Source: Actinomycetes bacterium (GTDB taxonomy: Bacteria; Actinomycetota; Actinomycetes; Propionibacteriales; Propionibacteriaceae). Taken from it: a stretch of 13,104 bases of DNA. The DNA lies in NCBI GenBank assembly GCA_023437345.1, contig JAEZGC010000247.1, positions 1 through 13,104 of the forward strand. The letters run 5' to 3'. How positions within the stretch are numbered: position 1 is the first letter of the stretch; each line of letters begins with the position of its first letter. The notes beneath the pieces were generated by a model. It ran no database searches and had not been told where the DNA came from. It worked only from the letters and a program-made list of their open reading frames with translations. Shown piece after piece: positions 7,586-13,104 of this stretch. The translations under genes and the position numbers were made by a program.

Positions 7586-9211
7586 CTACTTGGTGATGCT
7601 CCACATCCGGAAGATGTAGGTGGCGTCGAGGGTCTCGGCCACCCCCTTCATCTCCGGACGCGCCACTGCGACGTTCTTGCCGTTCCACGACGGGACCAGC
7701 GGGACGTCATTGGCGACGATGTCCTGCAGCTGCCCGAGGATCGCCTCCCGGGCTGCCGGGTCGGTCTCGCCCTGCTGCTTGACCACCAGCTCGTTCACCT
7801 CGGGGTTGGAGTACCCGTTCTGGAAGAACCCGCCGTCCTCGATGAACGGTGCCAGGTAGTTGTCGGCGTCCAGGAAGTCGGGGTACCAGCCGAGCTGGAA
7901 GAAGTCGTACGCGCCCTCCTTGTACAGGGTCTGGTACTCGCTCCATTCGGCGCTCTCGATCTTGACGGTGAAGAGCCCCGAGCTGGTCAGCTGCTCGGCG
8001 ATCATGTTGGCCTCGTCGACGGCGTTGGGGCCGTAGCGGGTCGGGGTGTAGCCGATGGTCAGGTTCACCGGCGTCGCGATGTTGGCCGCGGCGAGCAGCT
8101 GCTTGGCCTGGTCGACGTTCGGCGCCTCGCCCCACTTGGTCTGGAAGGACGGAACCTGGCCGCCGAAGCCCGGAGGCACTATCGACCATGCGGGATTGAC
8201 CTGGTCGTCGTAGACGTCGGACGCGATCGCAGCCCTGTCGATCAGGCTGGCCACAGCCTGCCGGACGGCGAGCTGGCCGGGGGCCTCGTTCTTGGTCTGC
8301 GCAACCCAATAGCGGAACTCGGCGCCCTCGCCGTCCAGCACGCTCACCGCGCTGTTGGAGCGCAGGCTGGTGAGGTCGGTCGGGCTCAGGGTGCGCCAGG
8401 CCACGTCCACGTCGCCGGCCTCGATCGCCTGCCGCAGCGGGGACGCGTCGGCGAAGTACTGGATGAACACCTGGCTGGACTGCGGGGTGCGCTTGCCCGA
8501 GTAGTTGGCATTGGCACTGAGCGCCGCCTGCTGGTCCTTGGTGAAGGAGTCGAGCTGCAGCGGCCCGGAGCCGACAACCTGGTCGTCGGGCAGCAGCGCG
8601 TCGGCCGGGAAGGTCTCCTCGTCCACGATGGACGCCACCGCGCCCGAGATCACGCTCAGGAAGGTGAGGTCGGGGTTGTTGAGGTGGAAGACCACAGTGA
8701 GGTCGTCGGGGGTCTCGATGGCGCCCTCCTTCAGCTTCGGCGCCTCCGCGCCGTCGGAGAGGTTGGCGAGCAGGATCGAGGCGCCGTTCGGGTCGTTGAT
8801 GGCGATATTGCGCTCGAAGGAGAACTTGACGTCAGACGACGTCAACGCGTTGCCGTTGGAGAACTTGTTGTCCGCGCGCAGCTTGCAGGTGATCGTCTGG
8901 GCGTCGGTGTAGTCGCAGCTCTCGGCGGCGTCGCCCACCGGCGTGCTCTCCCCGGCCGGGACCGCGACGAGCTGCTCGAAGATGCTGTACTGCAGGTTCC
9001 ACGAGCCGATGTCGTAGGCGCCGGCCGGGTCGATGGCGGTGATCTTGTCGGTGGTGCCGAGGATCCAGTCGCCGCCGGCGGCGGCTGTCGGCTCGGGCTG
9101 GGCCGGGCTGGAACCCCCCGGCGAGGGGGCCGGGGCGCCGGAGCAGGCGGCCAGGCCAAGGAGGGCAACGGCGCCAAGCGTGGCGAGCCCTGCCCGAATC
9201 GTGATTCGCAT
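7586..9211 (-). CDS. dppA: Opp/Dpp-type extracellular substrate-binding lipoprotein (SBP_bac_5 family)
   Basis: This 541-residue lipoprotein captures the substrate outside the cell and delivers it to the permeases. The start is ATG 9211, with AAGGGG (9216-9221) 4 nt upstream; a further in-frame ATG at 9274 would place 21 polar residues before the signal peptide and is less likely. MRITIR is followed by a hydrophobic core and lipobox GLAAC with lipidated Cys23. A Ser/Pro/Ala linker follows (24-46), then the mature domain starting WILGTTDKITAIDPAGAYD (49-67). The KFSNGNALTSSDVKFSFER block (116-134) is the hallmark of family 5 binding proteins. Cys99 and Cys109 may form a disulfide. The family binds peptides, and some actinobacterial and thermophile members bind oligosaccharides or nickel; the substrate is undecided. 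This is the first gene of the importer operon. Confidence 0.93.
   Translation of the reverse strand: MRITIRAGLATLGAVALLGLAACSGAPAPSPGGSSPAQPEPTAAAGGDWILGTTDKITAIDPAGAYDIGSWNLQYSIFEQLVAVPAGESTPVGDAAESCDYTDAQTITCKLRADNKFSNGNALTSSDVKFSFERNIAINDPNGASILLANLSDGAEAPKLKEGAIETPDDLTVVFHLNNPDLTFLSVISGAVASIVDEETFPADALLPDDQVVGSGPLQLDSFTKDQQAALSANANYSGKRTPQSSQVFIQYFADASPLRQAIEAGDVDVAWRTLSPTDLTSLRSNSAVSVLDGEGAEFRYWVAQTKNEAPGQLAVRQAVASLIDRAAIASDVYDDQVNPAWSIVPPGFGGQVPSFQTKWGEAPNVDQAKQLLAAANIATPVNLTIGYTPTRYGPNAVDEANMIAEQLTSSGLFTVKIESAEWSEYQTLYKEGAYDFFQLGWYPDFLDADNYLAPFIEDGGFFQNGYSNPEVNELVVKQQGETDPAAREAILGQLQDIVANDVPLVPSWNGKNVAVARPEMKGVAETLDATYIFRMWSITK
9195..9208. promoter_or_regulatory. CGAATC-GT-GATTCG palindrome inside the dppA start
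   Basis: This perfect 6-bp inverted repeat lies in codons 2-6 of the binding-protein gene. Its half GAATCGTG recurs at 9329-9336 and GAATCG at 9318-9323, upstream of the candidate promoter. It could be a regulator site or a translation-modulating hairpin, but a coding-constraint coincidence is possible. Confidence 0.3.
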
Positions 9212-9279
9212 GTGTCCCCTTATGTGCTTGGCGGCCGGAGTGGTCGCCTGGCGGGTTTCGATCGCCAGATTCAACGCCG

Positions 9280-9308
9280 GTTGTATTACAGCCGGGTTAC
9301 GTTCTCAG
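9280..9308 (-). promoter_or_regulatory. Candidate promoter of the importer operon
   Basis: On the - strand, CTGAGA (9303-9308) and TACAAC (9280-9285) are spaced 17 nt apart, each matching 4 of 6 bases of the sigma-70-type consensus. The start of transcription would be near 9273, leaving an untranslated leader of about 60 nt with a ribosome binding site. It is the most promoter-like stretch of the intergenic region. Confidence 0.4.
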
Positions 9309-9317
9309 CCGACGCGT

Positions 9318-9336
9318 GAATCGATACCGAATCGTG
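9318..9336. promoter_or_regulatory. GAATCG direct repeats one helical turn apart
   Basis: GAATCG occurs at 9318-9323 and 9329-9334, 11 bp from start to start. The pair is centred about 53 bp upstream of the predicted importer transcription start, a usual place for an activator. The second copy extends to GAATCGTG, the same octamer as in the palindrome at 9195-9208. Confidence 0.35.
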
Positions 9337-9454
9337 TCCTAGCGCGGCCCTGCGGGTGGCCACGAGACCCGGCGTCTCGCCATTCGGACAGGCTCGACGC
9401 CACGGGCGCGACGCCGGGGACATCCGTCCGTCCGGTCGGCGCGGGCTGGACGGA

Positions 9455-9480
9455 CTGCCAGATTCGGCGAGATGTGGCAG
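9455..9480. promoter_or_regulatory. CTGCCA-N14-TGGCAG inverted repeat
   Basis: CTGCCA (9455-9460) and TGGCAG (9475-9480) form a perfect 6-bp inverted repeat with half-sites 20 bp apart, about two helical turns. It sits 33-58 bp upstream of the ATG of the PPi-PEPCK-like gene, so a dimeric regulator could bind there. Such short repeats also arise by chance. Confidence 0.3.
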
Positions 9481-9500
9481 GATCGGCCCGATGCCCGGCC

Positions 9501-9512
9501 GACAATGGGGTC
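9501..9512 (+). promoter_or_regulatory. Candidate leaderless promoter of the PPi-PEPCK-like gene
   Basis: GACAAT (9501-9506) ends 6 nt before the ATG at 9513, and no proper Shine-Dalgarno precedes this ATG. This suggests that transcription starts at the start codon. No convincing -35 is visible. Confidence 0.3.
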
Positions 9513-12500
9513 ATGGCCCCAACCCGAAGCGCTGCTATCAACCTCCGGCTGGCCCAGGTGGGCATCCGCCCGTCCGAGGCGTTCGAGGACTCCGAGGGCG
9601 CGCGGCTGGTCGCCCCGATCCTGGCCCGCCAGCGGGAGCTGAGCCGGCGGCTCTCCGACCGGCTGTGCGCCGCCGACCAGCGGATCCAGGACTTCCTCGA
9701 CGACTACCTCGCCGACACCGGCCTCACGCCGGGCCTGCCGCGGCGCACCTTCGTCCTTGACGAACCCGGACTGGCGCGGGAGCTGTCGCTGCCCTTCGAC
9801 GGGGACACCTTCACCTCGCCGCTGCTGAGTAGCTACCGCCTGGTCAACGGCGTCCTGCACAACCCCGCCAAGGACCGCCGCACCACCGCCGGGGTGTTCC
9901 ACATCGCCGAGGGCGGGCTGCCGATCCCCGCCGACAAGATCGCGGTCCCCAAGCTCGCCTTCGCACGGCTCCTGGAGAAGGCGTTCCAGCCGCCCGAGGT
10001 GGACAAGGTCCTGCCGTACACCGCCAACGACCCCGACCCGGCGGCCTGCTTCGTGTCGCTGCTGCTGCGCCCGCTGGTGGCCCCCGAGGTGCCGGGCCAC
10101 GTCAGGGAGAAGCGGCTGGAGGTGCGCTTCATAGTCCCCGGCGGGCTGGTGGCCAACCTCGACTTCGTCGAGGGCATCTTCGGCAACGGCGGCGACCCGT
10201 ACCTGCCCGAGAACGACTCGTCGCTGGCCCCCGAGACGTGGACGGGCCACACCGGCCTGGTCGTGCTCGCCCCCCACCTGGCCGGGGTGACCAAGAAGGA
10301 GCTCGGACTCCCGCACGTGTCGCAGGCCACGCAGCGGCAACTGCGCGACGGCCAGGCGTGGGAGCGCGAGGACGAGCCGTACAACGACGGCCAGGCGTTC
10401 AAGCTGACCGCCCGCGACGCCCGCGGGGTGATCGTCACCCTGATCGCCGACAACTACTTCGGCTACTGCAAGAAGGAGGTCAAGTCCCAGATCTCCTATT
10501 CGGCGAACCTGTTCGGCAACGCCGAGGAGGAGCACGCCGGCGGCGCGCTGGTGTACCCCTCGTACAACCTGGGCCAGTACAACGAGGACTCCTGCGGCAC
10601 CGACTACACCCTCGAGGAGGTGCTGCAGCGCGACCCGGACCGGTTCGAGCCGCAGCCCGAGGGGCACGCGCTGGACCGGCAGCAGCCGCGGGTGGTGCTG
10701 GTGCCGGCCAACGCCTACTACTCGCTGCGCACCCTCACCGTCTCCTGGGACGACGGCAACGGCGGCCGGGCGTCCATCCCGCTGCGGGCGGGCAAGGCCT
10801 ACCTCAGCCCGAACGGCTACCGCGTCCAGATGACCCAGTTGGCCGCCGACCGCACCCAGTGGAGCCTGATCGGGACGGCGCCGCGGGTGACCTCCTGCCA
10901 CAAGCCGTGCACCGTGTCGGGTGGCGGGAAGTCGGAGATCTCCAAGGCGATCACCGACGCCATAATCTTCGGCAACGCCTACGCCCCTGATGTCGAGAAG
11001 GACATGGACGAGGTCGCCAAGATCCTGGCCGGTGACTTCGCCCACCGGTTCGCCGACCCGGTGGCCAACGGCGTCGACCGCCGTCCGATCCTTGCCGACA
11101 CCCGGTCCATCGGGTCTGTCATCAAGCTGCTGACGCCGTCCAGCGAGTTCCACGCCGACTACAACTCCTGGCTGGAGTCGATCCCGGCCCACGTCAAGGA
11201 ACTCGTCTACGTGGTGAAGCGGTTCTACCGACCGGAGTGGGGCACCGACTGGCGCTCCCACTTCACCGTCGGACGGATCAACGGCCGGCTGGGCAATGCG
11301 CTGCGGCTGGACGGCGACAAGATCACCGTCAACATGCTGCGGGTCGGCTTCGAGGCCGACGGGTCGTGGCGGCTGTTCGGGCTGCGGCACGACTTCCACC
11401 CGGCCGCCAAGGTGCAGACCGAGGACGACATCACCGCCTCCACAGTGGTGTCCGGCGCCGAGATCGGCCTCGACCCTGACCGGTCGTACAAGCTGGTGGA
11501 AAATTGCGAGAACCTGCTGTTCCAGCGTCCCGACGATGCCATCCACCGCGGCTACGACAAGCAGGCCGAGCGCGACATCGCGACCCCGGGCACCTTCTTG
11601 TCGAACTTCCAGCCGCTCACCCGGGCGGACGCGGCCGCGATGCGGGACGACGCGGTGAGCTTCTCCCTCTTCACCGAGCCGATGGCCCGGTTGCTGTCCG
11701 ACTTCGCCGACTCCCGCGAGGGGGAGGGCCCGGCCTACGTGGTGAGCTCGGCCAATCCCCGACTGGTGGACGGCAAGCCGTCGAAGAACCCGCGCTACCT
11801 GCAGGTCCGGCCCGACCGCGCCAAGCCGGCGGAGACCGCGATCGCCGACCTCGCCTCGCACCTGTACCAGCGCAAGCCGGCCGGGGCCCCGCTGCCGCTG
11901 CCGGTGGACGTGGTCGCCGCCGGGCGGCGCAACAACCCGCCCGAGCCCGGCGTCCCGCCGCTGTCGACCTTCAACCCGCTGCACTACCTGGAACTGCCCG
12001 AACTGTTCATGGAGTTCATCTCCTCGATGACCGGCAAGTCGCCGTCCACCACCGGGGCCGGCTCGGAGGGTGCGCTCACCAAGGGTCCGTTCAACTCGAT
12101 GCCGGCCACGATCGACCTCAACGCCGCCTTCTTGTCCTACGTGCTGTCCGGCTACGACGGCTGGCTGTCGTGTGCCGGCTACGTCGGGCCGAAGGTGCGG
12201 GTCGACCACGACATCTCGATGCTGGTCCCCGAGCTGTTCAGTCGGATGACCCCGGCCGAACGCGACGCGAGGGCGCTGATCGAGGAGGGCTCGCTGGAGC
12301 GGCTGGAGGACTACGAGTACGACGGGAAGCCGGTGCTGGCCAGCCGGCTCGGTTACCGGATGACCGACACCTTTGCGCGCCGCTACTTCGGCCGGATCTT
12401 CCTCCACCCGCACGTCGTGTTCACCGAGGAGATGCTCAAGCCGGAACTGCAGGACCCGGCGATCTTCGCCGAGTCGATGGCGGTGATGGTGGCCACCCAC

Positions 12501-12893
12501 CAGCGGGTCGCCCAGGCCTACCTGGACGACCAGACGATCGAGCTGGCCGTGCCGCCGGTGCGGGCGCTGCTGGAGATCATGGCCAATGGCAGCTCGGCCG
12601 AGGGCTGGACGCTGGACTCGCCGGAGTTCCGCTCCCAGTTCACCGCCGAGAGCGTGCTCGCCTCCGACTGGTACGCCGCACGGCTGGACGCCAAGCAGGC
12701 CGCCGCCTCGAAGCGGGCCGGCGCCGGGCTGGCCGCGCTGGAGCGCTTCCTGACGACCCCCGGCAACGAGGAGCCGTCCCAGCGGCTCGGCATCCCGGCC
12801 CGGATCGAGGCGGCCAGGGCCGAACTGGCCAAGTTCACCAGCCCGGCCTGGCGGGAGCGGCTGGTCGGCACGGTCGGCGGGCAGCCGCTGTAG
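9513..12893 (+). CDS. Probable PPi-type phosphoenolpyruvate carboxykinase
   Basis: The 1126-residue cytoplasmic protein has no signal peptide or membrane segment. Its length fits the PPi-dependent PEP carboxykinase family (about 1100-1150 residues), known from Entamoeba and from propionibacteria, where it interconverts oxaloacetate plus PPi with PEP plus Pi and CO2. The strongest pointer is CHKPCTVSGGGKSEISK (462-478), where GGGKS (470-474, Lys473) is a modified P-loop comparable with the kinase loop of GTP-type PEPCK. Another conserved-looking block is YFGYCKKEVKSQISYSANLF (315-334), with a Lys pair. Later blocks are SGYDGWLSCAGYVGPKVRVD and LGYRMTDTFARRYFGRIF. The start was set at ATG 9513; the frame is open further upstream, but that part overlaps the importer gene and its leader on the other strand. 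It is divergent from the importer operon and 52 nt upstream of a lipoprotein gene. I identify the family from memory of its motifs; generic annotation may call it hypothetical. Confidence 0.7.
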   Translation: MAPTRSAAINLRLAQVGIRPSEAFEDSEGARLVAPILARQRELSRRLSDRLCAADQRIQDFLDDYLADTGLTPGLPRRTFVLDEPGLARELSLPFDGDTFTSPLLSSYRLVNGVLHNPAKDRRTTAGVFHIAEGGLPIPADKIAVPKLAFARLLEKAFQPPEVDKVLPYTANDPDPAACFVSLLLRPLVAPEVPGHVREKRLEVRFIVPGGLVANLDFVEGIFGNGGDPYLPENDSSLAPETWTGHTGLVVLAPHLAGVTKKELGLPHVSQATQRQLRDGQAWEREDEPYNDGQAFKLTARDARGVIVTLIADNYFGYCKKEVKSQISYSANLFGNAEEEHAGGALVYPSYNLGQYNEDSCGTDYTLEEVLQRDPDRFEPQPEGHALDRQQPRVVLVPANAYYSLRTLTVSWDDGNGGRASIPLRAGKAYLSPNGYRVQMTQLAADRTQWSLIGTAPRVTSCHKPCTVSGGGKSEISKAITDAIIFGNAYAPDVEKDMDEVAKILAGDFAHRFADPVANGVDRRPILADTRSIGSVIKLLTPSSEFHADYNSWLESIPAHVKELVYVVKRFYRPEWGTDWRSHFTVGRINGRLGNALRLDGDKITVNMLRVGFEADGSWRLFGLRHDFHPAAKVQTEDDITASTVVSGAEIGLDPDRSYKLVENCENLLFQRPDDAIHRGYDKQAERDIATPGTFLSNFQPLTRADAAAMRDDAVSFSLFTEPMARLLSDFADSREGEGPAYVVSSANPRLVDGKPSKNPRYLQVRPDRAKPAETAIADLASHLYQRKPAGAPLPLPVDVVAAGRRNNPPEPGVPPLSTFNPLHYLELPELFMEFISSMTGKSPSTTGAGSEGALTKGPFNSMPATIDLNAAFLSYVLSGYDGWLSCAGYVGPKVRVDHDISMLVPELFSRMTPAERDARALIEEGSLERLEDYEYDGKPVLASRLGYRMTDTFARRYFGRIFLHPHVVFTEEMLKPELQDPAIFAESMAVMVATHQRVAQAYLDDQTIELAVPPVRALLEIMANGSSAEGWTLDSPEFRSQFTAESVLASDWYAARLDAKQAAASKRAGAGLAALERFLTTPGNEEPSQRLGIPARIEAARAELAKFTSPAWRERLVGTVGGQPL

Positions 12894-12899
12894 CGAACC

Positions 12900-12912
12900 G
12901 GCAGAGCCTGCC
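12900..12912 (+). terminator. Small hairpin after the PPi-PEPCK-like gene
   Basis: GGCAG (12900-12904) and CTGCC (12908-12912) form a 5-bp stem with a 3-nt loop, 6 nt after the TAG stop. It is too short and lacks a U-tract, so termination here is uncertain. Confidence 0.2.
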
Positions 12913-12932
12913 TGCGCGGGGCCGTCGGCCAC

Positions 12933-12945
12933 TAGCATCCTCGGT
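12933..12945 (+). promoter_or_regulatory. Candidate leaderless promoter of the right-edge lipoprotein gene
   Basis: TAGCAT (12933-12938), a TAnnnT actinobacterial -10, ends 7 nt before the ATG at 12946. No ribosome binding site is present. The -35 region is GC-rich and unconvincing. Confidence 0.4.
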
Positions 12946-13104
12946 ATGGCGCGAGGCGCGGGGGTAATCGTCGGGGCCGCTGCGGCGGCGATGGTGCTGG
13001 CCGGGTGCGGTGTGGTGCCCCCGGGTAGCACGCCGGCGCCGCCCGCGGCACCCAGCCAGCCGCCCTCGACCGGCTCCCCGGTCGCGCCGGACGCGAACCT
13101 GCGC
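12946..13104 (+). CDS. Lipoprotein, N-terminal part only (runs off the window)
   Basis: The 53 codons seen encode MARG, a short hydrophobic core and the lipobox MVLAGC with lipidated Cys21. A linker rich in Pro, Ala and Ser follows (25-48), as in actinobacterial lipoproteins that hold a soluble domain outside the membrane. The functional domain lies outside the window, so no role can be given. No stop occurs before the right edge. The start lies 52 nt after the PPi-PEPCK-like gene, and it probably has its own leaderless promoter. Confidence is high for a lipoprotein signal, low for anything more. Confidence 0.75.
   Translation, partial: MARGAGVIVGAAAAAMVLAGCGVVPPGSTPAPPAAPSQPPSTGSPVAPDANLR

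Larger units (their letters stand above)
9212..9512. promoter_or_regulatory. Divergent intergenic region between the importer operon and the PPi-PEPCK-like gene
   Basis: These 301 bases hold no supportable gene. The open frames crossing it are read-throughs of the flanking genes. It contains the candidate importer promoter (9280-9308), GAATCG repeats (9318-9336), an inverted repeat (9455-9480) and the candidate leaderless promoter of the right-hand gene (9501-9512). The part around 9260-9335 is less GC-rich than its surroundings, as expected for promoter DNA. Confidence 0.7.

Noticed and set aside
9033..9512. N-terminal extension of the PPi-PEPCK-like frame by 160 codons
   Set aside because: It runs through the importer gene start and both candidate promoters and shows no protein-like sequence. 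ATG 9513 is the natural start.
9339..13031. Open frame of 1230 codons on the - strand, antisense to the PPi-PEPCK-like gene
   Set aside because: Its composition (Arg, Gly, Val, His repeats without domains) is typical of an antisense reading of a GC-rich gene. The + strand frame has recognisable motifs and sensible folding residues.

Overview
The window is very GC-rich (actinobacterial composition). It has G/C-ending codons, lipobox lipoproteins, TTG and GTG starts and several genes that look leaderless. The long + strand gene on the right resembles the pyrophosphate-type phosphoenolpyruvate carboxykinase known from propionic acid bacteria, so a member of the Propionibacteriaceae or a close relative is the best guess. 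That placement is an inference.

Left part (1-1743): a BadF/BadG-type sugar kinase, probably an N-acetylglucosamine kinase, on the + strand faces a seven-helix DUF4203-type membrane protein on the - strand. A perfect 10-bp hairpin lies just upstream of the membrane protein gene and overlaps its probable promoter.

Centre (1744-9211, all - strand): a complete Opp/Dpp-type ABC importer reads from right to left as lipoprotein substrate-binding protein, two permeases and two ATPases. B/C and C/D overlap by 4 nt and D/F by 17 nt. The binding protein is set apart from the permeases by a 139-nt spacer with a 13-bp hairpin. The last ATPase starts at TTG and carries about 110 extra C-terminal residues. 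Only 24 nt after it comes an FG-GAP beta-propeller lipoprotein gene whose frame is broken at a G5/C5 run.

Right part (9212-13104): a 301-nt divergent intergenic region carries candidate promoters and repeated GAATCG elements. It separates the importer operon from the 1126-residue candidate PPi-PEPCK. After that a second + strand gene, a lipoprotein with a Pro-rich linker, begins and runs off the window.

Together the genes suggest nutrient import (peptide or oligosaccharide), amino-sugar phosphorylation and a PPi-linked node between oxaloacetate and PEP. Co-regulation across the divergent region is possible but not shown.
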